DNA from: Candidatus Uhrbacteria bacterium
GTDB taxonomy: Bacteria; Patescibacteriota; Patescibacteriia; 2-12-FULL-60-25
Assembly (NCBI GenBank): GCA_903918235.1
Contig: CAIXDN010000070.1
Location: 1 to 38,032, forward strand
Reading direction: 5' to 3'
Length of the DNA stretch: 38,032 nucleotides
Shown here: positions 17,877 to 29,405 of the stretch, in pieces
Position numbering within the stretch: position 1 is the first letter of the stretch
Layout of the letters: each line of letters opens with the position of its first letter
The notes under the pieces: generated by a model
What the model saw: only the letters and a program-made list of their open reading frames with translations
The model's database searches: none
What the model was told of the DNA's origin: nothing
Translations under genes and position numbers: made by a program

Positions 17877-19691
17877 CTAGAACTGAGTTACGGAACCAGC
17901 ACCACCTGTGTTGAAATAGAAGTAGGTGTAGTTGGACCATGTTCCGTAGATACCACCATCGGTTATTGCGCGGACACGGGCGCTGTATTGGCTGTCTCCA
18001 TTTAGCTGCACGATGACAGAGTTCTGGTAATTATCTGCCAAGATGATTGCTGGGTTTGTGTTGGCTCCCGTAACTGGGCGACATGTGACGCTGCCGCAAT
18101 TTACGTTGATTTCTACTTGGTGACGACGTGCGGATGAGTTGTTCCACGTAATACTGAGTGTACGTGGGTAGTTTGTGAGAATCTGGCTATCAGCGGGAGT
18201 GGTGATAGTTGGATAGTTGTAGCTTGTCGTACCTGTATTGCTTGGATTGATGTTGATGACCTGGCTTAGCTGTGATCGTAAGAGGCTACTGCTGCTGTTA
18301 TAGATGCGAGCTTCATATTGCGCTGTTGTATTGCTTGTTACGATTGTAAGATCGGCTGCGCAAGAGCTTTGATCATAACAGGTGCGAACAATTGAGCCAG
18401 TTCTGACATCGCTGATATCGATGCGATAGCCTGTAAAGCTTGTACTATACGTGCTGTAGGCATTGGCTGTGAGTCGGACGGTTTCTCCTGAGTTGATCGT
18501 GGTTCTATCAGCAGTGAGAGACAATGAATCGACTTGAGAACCTGTTCCATCAAAGTTGATGGTTGCTCCGTATTGTGTTGCGATTTGTGAGCCGGATGCG
18601 TTGAGTGCAACGGCGTAGTACTGCGTTGATGCGTAACCTGATTGGTAAGGGTAAACCGTTACGTAGCAGGATGATGTGTCGTAGCAGGTTTTTACAACGT
18701 TGCTGGTGCGAGCTTCACGGATTTCAATGCGACCACCGGCAGGAATTGTGGTGTTGTATGTTGCAGAAAGTGTGAGTGCCTGACCATTGGTGATGCTTGT
18801 TCGATCGGCTGTGATGGTTAGCGCACCGGTTTGCGTATAACCGGATGTGTAGATCACTGGTCCAAACTGTGTTGTGATTTGTGTTCCGTTATTATTGTAA
18901 GCTGTTATGTAATATTGGATGGAGCTTTGTGTCGTATCGACTGTTGGATAGGTAGTGACATTACAGATGCTTGTGTCATAACATGTTTTTATTATGTTAT
19001 TGTTGCGCGCATCTTTTATTTCCAAGCGTCCTCCTGATGGAAGTGCTCCATTATAGGTACCTGTGAGATAGATCGCTTGGCCATTTGTTACCAAGGTACG
19101 ATCTGAGGAAAGCGTTAGCGTTCCTGTTTGGGTATATTGTGTGTACACGGCTTGACCCATGCCACGAAGCGCATCTCCTGGGTTTGCAACGCTATTGTAT
19201 TCTGAGTTTGCGTTATACTCAGATGTTGAGTATATCGGCGCTCCAATGGTGTAGTTGGCAAAGTAAGAGTCTGGGACATCGTTTACTTGTTTTGCCCAGT
19301 TTACTCCGTAGAGTTGAATTGCGAGTGTCTCACTTGTTACATGGCGCAAGATGCCGCCACGAGATACGGCGTACACTTTTGGATCGGTTGTAATTTTTAC
19401 GAGCTTTGCTCCTGGGTGATACGTGACGTTTCCTCCGAGTGAAATGGTCGCGAGTTCTGAATCTGAAATCATCTGCACGTTGCTAAATGATGGGTACCAC
19501 GTAAAATAGGTAGCTGGGTTTGGAAACACATAGCGCTTTCCATCGTTCGCATACCAATAGACGGTGTCTACCGACTGACCGCGGATGACTGTGTTGATGG
19601 TCGCGGCGTGCACGGAGGCGACATTGCCAAAGATGGCAAGTGAGCCGGCGATACATACGGCTACGATCACGTTTAAGAAATATTTTTGCAT
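17877..19691 (-). CDS. Secreted protein with N-terminal YAV.R.G-type domain and about three Cys-paired beta repeats
   Basis: VYWYANDGKRYVFPNPATYFTWYPSF...VYAVSRGGILRHVTSETLAIQLYGVNW; repeats with KTCYDTSIC / KTCYDTSSC / RTCYDQSSC. Confidence 0.85.
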   Translation of the reverse strand: MQKYFLNVIVAVCIAGSLAIFGNVASVHAATINTVIRGQSVDTVYWYANDGKRYVFPNPATYFTWYPSFSNVQMISDSELATISLGGNVTYHPGAKLVKITTDPKVYAVSRGGILRHVTSETLAIQLYGVNWAKQVNDVPDSYFANYTIGAPIYSTSEYNANSEYNSVANPGDALRGMGQAVYTQYTQTGTLTLSSDRTLVTNGQAIYLTGTYNGALPSGGRLEIKDARNNNIIKTCYDTSICNVTTYPTVDTTQSSIQYYITAYNNNGTQITTQFGPVIYTSGYTQTGALTITADRTSITNGQALTLSATYNTTIPAGGRIEIREARTSNVVKTCYDTSSCYVTVYPYQSGYASTQYYAVALNASGSQIATQYGATINFDGTGSQVDSLSLTADRTTINSGETVRLTANAYSTYSTSFTGYRIDISDVRTGSIVRTCYDQSSCAADLTIVTSNTTAQYEARIYNSSSSLLRSQLSQVININPSNTGTTSYNYPTITTPADSQILTNYPRTLSITWNNSSARRHQVEINVNCGSVTCRPVTGANTNPAIILADNYQNSVIVQLNGDSQYSARVRAITDGGIYGTWSNYTYFYFNTGGAGSVTQF

Positions 19692-19719
19692 AGAGATAAA
19701 TCGCTTATGCGATGGGCTA

Positions 19720-19748
19720 ACCTTTGCAGTGTTTTATTAAAATGTCAA
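19720..19748 (-). promoter_or_regulatory. Putative promoter TTGACA-N17-AAAGGT
   Basis: -35 complement at 19743-19748, -10 complement at 19720-19725. Confidence 0.5.
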
Positions 19749-19806
19749 TGGCTTTACTCTGATATTCTGACGTGTTTTTCGTTTATTTGGTATGCTGGGT
19801 GAACTT

Positions 19807-20340
19807 ATGAGAAAAATGCCTTTGATTAGCCTTATTTTCATTCTTGCTCTTAGCGGTGCTGGCTGTGCTCGGGATCAAGTATATCTTTTAGGGAATCTGC
19901 CTACGGAGCAGCAGCTGTCGAGGATGGATGATGCATTTAAAATACAGGCGATTGGGTCTGTGGTGAGCAAAACACCCCTAAAGGAACTCTCTGAGGATGA
20001 AAAACATCAGGAGTTAAAGGAGTCTATCGATACGATGATGGGTGGAACAGCTGAGCGTTTAGGGGATTTTACGGGTACGAGTTTTTCGCAAAGTGCTGGT
20101 TCTGCGCGGATTGTGAAGGTCGGAGCGATGTATCGAGTGGTTCTTTCTGAGGAATTTTCCGTAAATCCTGGGCCGTCTTTGATGGTAAAAGTAGGGGATT
20201 TGGAAGTCGCAAAACTTAAGAGCATTAAGGGAACGCAGACATTTGATCTGCCAAAGGGCTTTGATCTTGCAAGGGCGCCGTACGTCTCTATTTATTGTCA
20301 GCCGTTTCAGGTTGAGTTTGCTCGGGCTTCGTTCAATTGA
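19807..20340 (+). CDS. Small predicted lipoprotein
   Basis: MRKMPLISLIFILALSGAGCARD with lipobox LSGAGC. Confidence 0.7.
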   Translation: MRKMPLISLIFILALSGAGCARDQVYLLGNLPTEQQLSRMDDAFKIQAIGSVVSKTPLKELSEDEKHQELKESIDTMMGGTAERLGDFTGTSFSQSAGSARIVKVGAMYRVVLSEEFSVNPGPSLMVKVGDLEVAKLKSIKGTQTFDLPKGFDLARAPYVSIYCQPFQVEFARASFN

Positions 20341-20380
20341 TTTTCTTTTGGTTTTCACGTAGCGTATCGACGTGTCACGG

Positions 20381-20466
20381 GCCGAGGTGGTGAAATGGTA
20401 GACACACCAGCCTTAGGAGCTGGCCTTCGAAAGAAGATGAGAGTTCAAGTCTCTCTCTCGGCACCA
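20381..20466 (+). tRNA. tRNA-Leu(UAG), CCA encoded
   Basis: Acceptor GCCGAGG/TCTCGGC, anticodon arm CCAGC-CTTAGGA-GCTGG, variable arm, T arm GAGAG-TTCAAGT-CTCTC, ACCA. Confidence 0.95.
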
Positions 20467-20468
20467 TG

Positions 20469-20501
20469 AAAAATACTCCGACATCTGTCGGAGTATTTTT
20501 T
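20469..20501. terminator. Terminator after tRNA-Leu
   Basis: AAAATACTCCGACATCTGTCGGAGTATTTTTT. Confidence 0.9.
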
Positions 20502-20790
20502 ATGGTCTGCTGTTTTCTAGGCGGGTGACCCGGCCATTGATTTCGCGGATGTCTTTGCGGAGATCAGAAATGGCTCGGAGGACGCCTTTTGTATCGTTTG
20601 TATAATCTCCTGTTGAGCCTTTGGCTGTTGCGGACAGTGTGATTGCTGTTACAGAGAATGTGATCGAAATTGCTGCGAGCCAGATAACGGTATGCCAGTG
20701 TGCGCCGTGACCATCTCGGCCTTTTGTTGGGTGTGGTTTTGTTGGGATGGGTCTCGCGAGCTTTGGTTTTTTTGGTGCGGTGCGTGGCAT
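20500..20790 (-). CDS. Small membrane protein, basic N-terminus, one TM, C-terminal coiled coil
   Basis: HWHTVIWLAAISITFSVTAITLSAT...ISDLRKDIREINGRVTRLEN. Confidence 0.55.
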   Translation of the reverse strand: MPRTAPKKPKLARPIPTKPHPTKGRDGHGAHWHTVIWLAAISITFSVTAITLSATAKGSTGDYTNDTKGVLRAISDLRKDIREINGRVTRLENSRP

Positions 20791-20859
20791 AGGAAAAGGG
20801 GCGAAAGAGGGGGTTCTTTATTTTGGGTTTTATTATAGCACGTTGAGGCCGGTTTAGGG

Positions 20860-20888
20860 TTGACAAAGAGCAGAAAATCTGCTAAGTT
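20860..20888 (+). promoter_or_regulatory. Putative promoter TTGACA-N17-TAAGTT with AGCAGA-AAA-TCTGCT in the spacer
   Basis: -35 20860-20865; -10 20883-20888; palindrome 20869-20883. Confidence 0.6.
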
Positions 20889-20929
20889 TCGACGTTCGCT
20901 CTTTGACAATAACCAGAAGGAGGTACGGC

Positions 20930-21670
20930 ATGGAATCGTCTACAAGGAAAGCTGTTACACCAAAAGAAGCCTTGAACGATCTGGAAAATAAGATTCTTGT
21001 GATCACGGGTGCTGGTATCTCCGCTGAAAGCGGGGTGCCAACGTTTCGTGGTACCGGTGAGACATGGCAAGGACGTCATTTTACTGAGCTCGCCAATCCT
21101 GTAACGTTTGCGGCGGAACCGCGGCTCATCTGGGATTGGTATCTGTATCGCCGCAATGTTGTGGCGGTACGAGGTCCAAATCCGGCTCATGTGGCGATCG
21201 CGGAACGTGCTCGGCGGGTGCCGGGATCGATCACGCTCGTCACGATGAACGTTGATGATCTTCATGAGCAGGCTGGGTACACGGATCATGTGACTCATTA
21301 TCATGGTTCGCTGTGGCACAATCGGTGTACCGCTTGTGGCTTGGAGCGCGAAGAGCGTTCTCTCGCCTATGCTGACTTGCCTCTTTCTCCGTGCTGTGGG
21401 GCGCTCGAGCGCCCGGCAATCGTGTGGTTCGATGAGAGTGTCTCTACGGAGGCGTTCTGTCGGACGCAGATCGGGCTCATGAGTGCTGATGTCGTGCTCA
21501 TCGTGGGTACGAGTGGCGCCGTTTGGACGGCGGTTCAGTATGCTGGTCTCGCGATGTCGCGTGGCATCCTGACGATCATGGTCAATCTCGAACAGACGAG
21601 GGTCCCCAGTCACTATTTTCTTCAGGGCAAAGCAGGAGAAGTTCTTCCGGAGCTCCTCGGCGGCGCATGA
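20930..21670 (+). CDS. Sirtuin-family NAD-dependent protein deacylase, class III-like
   Basis: GAGISAESGVPTFRG, TMNVDDLHEQAG, HGSLWHNRCTACG, RPAIVWFDE, IVGTSGAV; YxxR; SD AGGAGG upstream. Confidence 0.9.
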   Translation: MESSTRKAVTPKEALNDLENKILVITGAGISAESGVPTFRGTGETWQGRHFTELANPVTFAAEPRLIWDWYLYRRNVVAVRGPNPAHVAIAERARRVPGSITLVTMNVDDLHEQAGYTDHVTHYHGSLWHNRCTACGLEREERSLAYADLPLSPCCGALERPAIVWFDESVSTEAFCRTQIGLMSADVVLIVGTSGAVWTAVQYAGLAMSRGILTIMVNLEQTRVPSHYFLQGKAGEVLPELLGGA

Positions 21671-21675
21671 ACGTA

Positions 21676-21714
21676 AGCGCCCCATCCCGCGATCTGCGGG
21701 ATGGGGCGCTGTTT
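21676..21714 (+). terminator. Terminator after sirtuin gene
   Basis: AGCGCCCCATCCCGC GATCT GCGGGATGGGGCGCT GTTT. Confidence 0.8.
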
Positions 21715-21718
21715 GATA

Positions 21719-22021
21719 TTAGAGTTCTTCCATGCGCTTTTTCCATTGTTCAAAGCGAGGGGAGTTGGGGTGGAGTGCTAGCAGGTCTTCGTAGGATTTG
21801 CGTCCAAGTTTGTTGGAGATCCTTGCGAGCTCTTCCGCTTGGGCTTCGCGGAGATCGTCTAAATGTAGTTCTACAAATGCCGCATCCTCCTGTTCCGCTT
21901 TTGCATTGGTTTTCATTCCGATGCGATGGAACGCCTCGTCTTTAAGAGGTGTTCCATCTGGGGCGAGATCGCGGCCTTCCATAACAGGCGGATGATCGAG
22001 TTTTTTTGGTTGTTCTTTCAT
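21719..22021 (-). CDS. Hypothetical protein, charged
   Basis: Intact 100-aa ORF, co-oriented with the next minus-strand gene. Confidence 0.5.
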   Translation of the reverse strand: MKEQPKKLDHPPVMEGRDLAPDGTPLKDEAFHRIGMKTNAKAEQEDAAFVELHLDDLREAQAEELARISNKLGRKSYEDLLALHPNSPRFEQWKKRMEEL

Positions 22022-22031
22022 ATGTTGCGTA

Positions 22032-23762
22032 TTATGAATTTGTAGATCGTGCCAGCTTTTCTTCCAAGATGCGTCTTGTCGGACTCCCTTGACTTAAGTC
22101 GATTTTTCCGGACCAGCTGAAATCTTCATGCGCCATGCCGAGTTTACCTATATGGAATGCGTTTTGCTCAATTTTTTTCGCTTCTTCCGCATTGATTTCA
22201 CCGGATGAACGACGTTGTTCAAAGACTTGAGCTGTCATCCAAGTCACTTCTTCAGTAAAGCCGGTTCCTTTGACTTGGCGATAAAATCGTAAATTTTTTT
22301 CCTTTGCCCCAATGCGCGCCAGTTCTTGGGGGGTGGCGCCTGTTCCACGTTCGGCTAACGTATCGTAGCTGTCGATTAATCCTTGCAGCTCTTTATTCTC
22401 CGTTTTCCCTGAAGCGTCGAGGACGCTCATCTGTTGTAGACGTTGAATTGCATTGTTTTTTGCGTTTCCGATTTTACGTTTGATGTATATTCGAAGATTC
22501 CTTTCCGCTGCCTCTTGATACTCGTCTTTATTCATGCTTTCACTCGGACGTAAACCTGTGTCGGAAGCGGCTGCTTCCATATCCCAGCTAAATCCGTAGC
22601 TTTGCCAGACGTATCCGCCCATATCGATATTCGCTTCCGTTTTTATTTCTTTGACACCTATCTTGTCATATACTTTGAGCGATTCCGAGAGCATGTCTGC
22701 CGCTAGACCATCGCCCTGAAATTCTGCACCTAGTTTGAATATATAGTGTGTTACGGAAGTTTTCTCGACTGTTCCAGGTGTTGGTGTTTCAGGCTTTATT
22801 TTTAAAAAGCTTCGATTTACATTACCGGCTGCGCTGTTTTGTGCGCTGGCAAAGTTCAGATCAACGACTGCGTGCATGTAGCTTTCTCCGGTATTTTTAT
22901 TTAATGCGTAAGTGACTTCAAGGGCGGGCTTGGTTGATGTTGCTTGGAGTTCCGGATTTTTTCTGCCGAGATCAAATGCTTGTATCATTTCACGCGCATG
23001 AGATCCAAAAATTTCCTGGATTGCTACCAGCTTTTCCAGACTGGATCCTTTGAGTAATACCGGCCCTTTTTCTTTGTCGGATAAAGGCTTGTCTTCCGTT
23101 TCTAGGTTTAGGGTTTTGCTTAGATCCGCTTGAATTTCGTTAAGTTTTTTTCGATACTCGCCATCCGACTCAAGGATTTTTCTCGCCATCGACTCACCAA
23201 GTATTTTTGACAATCCTTCCATAAGAATGCGTTGCACATCGCTATCTTCTGAGTGTGCGATTGCCGTTTCCAGATCTTCGAGACTCGCAGAGCCTTTAAA
23301 TAATTTCTGTATCGCTTCTTCCGTTTGTTTTAGCGTGGCTTCTCGATTTGATCTAAGTGATTCTGTGTAACTTTCCGCATTAAGTAGAGCTTGCTTAGGT
23401 TGCGCTTGCATTTGCTTACGCGCCAACTCTCTCTGTGCTCTCAATTGTTTTTCATTCGCTTCCTCTTGATCAGGATCACCTAGATCAAAGGTAGGGGGGG
23501 TTGGAGAAGGGCGTCTTTCGGAAGCGTTTATTTCTGACGTAAATGCACTAAATTCGGACTGGGCTTGTGTGCTGAGAGCGCTTAGTTCAGCGATGCTCAT
23601 GATGTCGTCTTCCGGAATACTGTCGCGCGTTTGGGAAATGAGTGATTGCAAACTAAAGAGTTCCTCTTCCCCTTGTTGTTTTAAATCAACTATTTGTTCC
23701 AGCGTAGGTGGGGGAGTTTCACGGCCTCTTTCCGCCGGTATTTGATTAACGTGTGGAGGCAT
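22032..23762 (-). CDS. Hypothetical coiled-coil protein with possible GNAT-like segment
   Basis: Long helical regions; FQGDGLAADMLSESLKVYDKIGVKEIKTEANIDMGGYVWQSYGF. Confidence 0.7.
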   Translation of the reverse strand: MPPHVNQIPAERGRETPPPTLEQIVDLKQQGEEELFSLQSLISQTRDSIPEDDIMSIAELSALSTQAQSEFSAFTSEINASERRPSPTPPTFDLGDPDQEEANEKQLRAQRELARKQMQAQPKQALLNAESYTESLRSNREATLKQTEEAIQKLFKGSASLEDLETAIAHSEDSDVQRILMEGLSKILGESMARKILESDGEYRKKLNEIQADLSKTLNLETEDKPLSDKEKGPVLLKGSSLEKLVAIQEIFGSHAREMIQAFDLGRKNPELQATSTKPALEVTYALNKNTGESYMHAVVDLNFASAQNSAAGNVNRSFLKIKPETPTPGTVEKTSVTHYIFKLGAEFQGDGLAADMLSESLKVYDKIGVKEIKTEANIDMGGYVWQSYGFSWDMEAAASDTGLRPSESMNKDEYQEAAERNLRIYIKRKIGNAKNNAIQRLQQMSVLDASGKTENKELQGLIDSYDTLAERGTGATPQELARIGAKEKNLRFYRQVKGTGFTEEVTWMTAQVFEQRRSSGEINAEEAKKIEQNAFHIGKLGMAHEDFSWSGKIDLSQGSPTRRILEEKLARSTNS

Positions 23763-23873
23763 ATTGGCGGAGGATGGTACGCGTTTTGCGTCGGATAGAT
23801 CGCAATCGCTTGAGATAAGTGTTCCAATGTTCTAGATGTTCCGGATGGATGTCGGAAAGACGTTTTGGCATAG

Positions 23874-24020
23874 TCAGGTACGATTGAGTTTATTGCGGAC
23901 ATCGTTCGCTTTTTTTGTATCGGATGATTCCGCGGCCTTGTGCATGATTTTGAGCGTTTTAGCTCGGATGCGTTTTAATTGCGCGTGGAGTTTTTTGTAA
24001 GCCGCGGATGCGTCGGTCAT
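23874..24020 (-). CDS. Short basic protein, about 48 aa
   Basis: MTDASAAYKKLHAQLKRIRAKTLKIMHKAAESSDTKKANDVRNKLNRT. Confidence 0.4.
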   Translation of the reverse strand: MTDASAAYKKLHAQLKRIRAKTLKIMHKAAESSDTKKANDVRNKLNRT

Positions 24021-24046
24021 ATGAACTGGATTATACCTGCGCTTCC

Positions 24047-24520
24047 TTACTTGTGATACTCCTTGCCTCGGCTGATGGTTTCTGCACGATAGAGTTGTTC
24101 TAATAATACGATACGAGCTAGTTGATGGGGGAGTGTTTGTTTTCCGAGGGAGATGATGGCGTTTGCTTGTGAGCGAAGTTCTGGGTCGAGTCCCCAAGAT
24201 CCGCCAATAAGAAAGACGAGTGAACGACCAGACTCGGACCATGTGTCGAGCTTTTTTGAAAACGTGATGGAGTCGAGGTTTGTGCCGGTCTCATCTAGGG
24301 CGATGATGAATGAGTCTTTTGGTTGTCCTTTTATGAGCGACTCGGCTTCACGTGTACGTGTTTTATGCGCGTCAGGCTTTGCGGAACCTTGATTTCCCTC
24401 GCTTATCTCAATGAGTTCAACCTTTGCATATGGCTTTAAACGCGTGAGATACATCGAAATAGCTTCCGATTGCCACGATTCTGTTGGAGATCCTACGGCG
24501 CGTATGTGGATACTTTTCAT
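24047..24520 (-). CDS. rlmH: 23S rRNA (pseudouridine1915-N3)-methyltransferase
   Basis: MKSIHIRAVGSPTESW...FIIALDETGTNLDS..FLIGGSWGLDPELRSQANAIISLGKQTLPHQLARIVLLEQLYRA. Confidence 0.93.
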   Translation of the reverse strand: MKSIHIRAVGSPTESWQSEAISMYLTRLKPYAKVELIEISEGNQGSAKPDAHKTRTREAESLIKGQPKDSFIIALDETGTNLDSITFSKKLDTWSESGRSLVFLIGGSWGLDPELRSQANAIISLGKQTLPHQLARIVLLEQLYRAETISRGKEYHK

Positions 24521-24549
24521 GAGGCATATTTTCCGCTTAAGCAGGGCAC

Positions 24550-24578
24550 TTGACAAGGGGTTAGAGCTTGTATAAAGT
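24550..24578 (+). promoter_or_regulatory. Candidate rRNA promoter TTGACA-N17-TAAAGT (TATAAA at 24571-24576)
   Basis: Upstream of 23S in a gap with no 16S. Confidence 0.6.
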
Positions 24579-24609
24579 ACTGGCACTTCAAGTAACCACG
24601 TCCTTCCAT

Positions 24610-24679
24610 TCAGCGGTCAGTTATCAGCTCTCAGTCGTCAGTTTAAAAAAACTGAAAACTGAAAACTCGAAACTGCCAA
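24610..24679 (+). repeat. Ten-unit heptameric repeat, 5x TCAGnnn then A-rich/CTGAAAA-type units
   Basis: TCAGCGG TCAGTTA TCAGCTC TCAGTCG TCAGTTT AAAAAAA CTGAAAA CTGAAAA CTCGAAA CTGCCAA. Confidence 0.8.
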
Positions 24680-24943
24680 AAGGACCTCTGGAGATTTTCT
24701 TACGAGCTGCTAAACCTACTGCGAACTCATTTCGCGTCATGGCTAAAGCCTCATAGAAACCTCTCCAGGTTTCTCGAGCTTGGCCTAAAGGTCAAGCTCG
24801 TTTTCGTTCTCTTTACACCTCGCTCGAGTCGGACAGAAACAGCATCCTATAATTGATTGGGTCCTATTTCTGTCCGTGTCGCCCCGCACATGCGGTGGAC
24901 GCGGATATGCCTTTTACACAATCTGAGATAGGTACGTATAACG

Positions 24944-24967
24944 ATTCAAACGTGATACGTGCAAGGC
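24944..24967 (+). other. Left arm of pre-23S processing stem
   Basis: ATTCAAACGTGATACGTGCAAGGC pairs with 28393-28416. Confidence 0.75.
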
Positions 24968-25050
24968 ATAGAAACAACACTTGTAATAACGCATAAGTAA
25001 TGAGCATTTGCAAGATCATCATTGATTCCGACTTGTTCGGACATCCGGAT

Positions 25051-28300
<3,250 letters not shown>

Positions 28301-28392
28301 ATCCAGATGTGTAATGCGCGTAAGCGTGTTCATCTAGGATAGGTTGAGCAAATGCGACAAAACAAGTCGCGTGTAGCAAGTGTTTTCCTTTT

Positions 28393-28416
28393 GCCTTGCA
28401 CGTATCACTTTTGAAT
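28393..28416 (+). other. Right arm of pre-23S processing stem
   Basis: GCCTTGCACGTATCACTTTTGAAT, complement of 24944-24967 with one mismatch. Confidence 0.75.
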
Positions 28417-28469
28417 CCGTCAGTGTTTGAGTCATCGATCTTGTTTTTCGAAATCGTCGAAAACCGTGA

Positions 28470-28585
<116 letters not shown>

Positions 28586-28596
28586 ATCATGCAATA

Positions 28597-28620
28597 AACC
28601 AGCCCACAAGGCTGGTTTTT
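28597..28620 (+). terminator. Terminator after 5S
   Basis: AACCAGCC CACAA GGCTGGTTTTT. Confidence 0.85.
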
Positions 28621-28636
28621 GCGTTGTTTTGAAACA

Positions 28637-28665
28637 TTGACAGCCCTTACTTTGATCGGCAAGGT
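28637..28665 (+). promoter_or_regulatory. Putative promoter TTGACA-N17-CAAGGT
   Basis: -35 28637-28642; -10 28660-28665. Confidence 0.45.
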
Positions 28666-28685
28666 TGCGTTTAGGAGTACGTTTC

Positions 28686-29039
28686 ATGAGTAGTCAGCCG
28701 TTTGATGGTGGTTCTGTGGTTGCGACTGCGCTCCAATATTTGGGGCGAGCGTACACCAAATCATTTACCTGTATCGACTTTTTACGTGAAGTCTATCTGG
28801 CTCATGGCTGGAGCGTTCCTCCGCCTACGCTGAATGTCTGCATTGATCAACTTTTTGATAATCCGCCGGTCGGTTACGCATTGTATCTTCGGCTTAAAAC
28901 CTCCGGTCATACGGAAGGTTGGACGCATGTCGCTATCATTGTCTCGGCGGAGGAATGTATTCACTGCTCGTACTTTTTTGGGAAGCGGGTGGTTCTTACA
29001 CCTACTGCTGATCTACTCGCCCTCTACGACGTGGCCTAA
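28686..29039 (+). CDS. NlpC/P60-like cysteine peptidase candidate
   Basis: FTCIDFLREVYLAHGW (Cys) and GWTHVAIIVSAEECIHCS (His). Confidence 0.5.
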   Translation: MSSQPFDGGSVVATALQYLGRAYTKSFTCIDFLREVYLAHGWSVPPPTLNVCIDQLFDNPPVGYALYLRLKTSGHTEGWTHVAIIVSAEECIHCSYFFGKRVVLTPTADLLALYDVA

Positions 29040-29097
29040 GGGTCCGTTGTGGGGGCGTTTTGCTTTGTGTAAGCGTAGTCGGTAGTATTTTGCGCAT

Positions 29098-29391
29098 ATG
29101 AACAAAAATACAAAAGGTTGTTTATGGATTGCGTTGCCGATGGCGGTGTTTCCTTTGATTTTAGGAGCTTGGTCTTTTCTAGCTTTTTTATTTGCGAGCA
29201 TGTCTGATGCAGGCCAACTTGAAGGAACTGGAACTATTGTTGCGAAAATTGTTAATGTTATATTGGGATTTGGCGGTATTGTGAGTTTGTTGATGATTCC
29301 AGTTGGATTAGTGGTAGGTATTATTGTGTTAATGAAGAAGGATGAGGTGGTTGCTGTACCACCGTCGGATACTCCAGAAGTTAAGTTGTAA
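29098..29391 (+). CDS. Small two-TM membrane protein
   Basis: Two hydrophobic segments, short basic N-terminus. Confidence 0.5.
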   Translation: MNKNTKGCLWIALPMAVFPLILGAWSFLAFLFASMSDAGQLEGTGTIVAKIVNVILGFGGIVSLLMIPVGLVVGIIVLMKKDEVVAVPPSDTPEVKL

Positions 29392-29405
29392 TTCTTGAAA
29401 CGTAC

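Noticed and set aside
24568-24756. 62-aa ORF (SYQLSVVSLKKLKTENSKL)
   Set aside because: Translation of the heptameric repeat and leader hairpins, not a protein gene.
24684-24810. tmRNA-like tag reading frame (GCT AAA CCT ... TAG) followed by hairpins
   Set aside because: No tRNA-like 5' end, T arm or CCA end found nearby, so tmRNA is not supported; kept only as structured leader.
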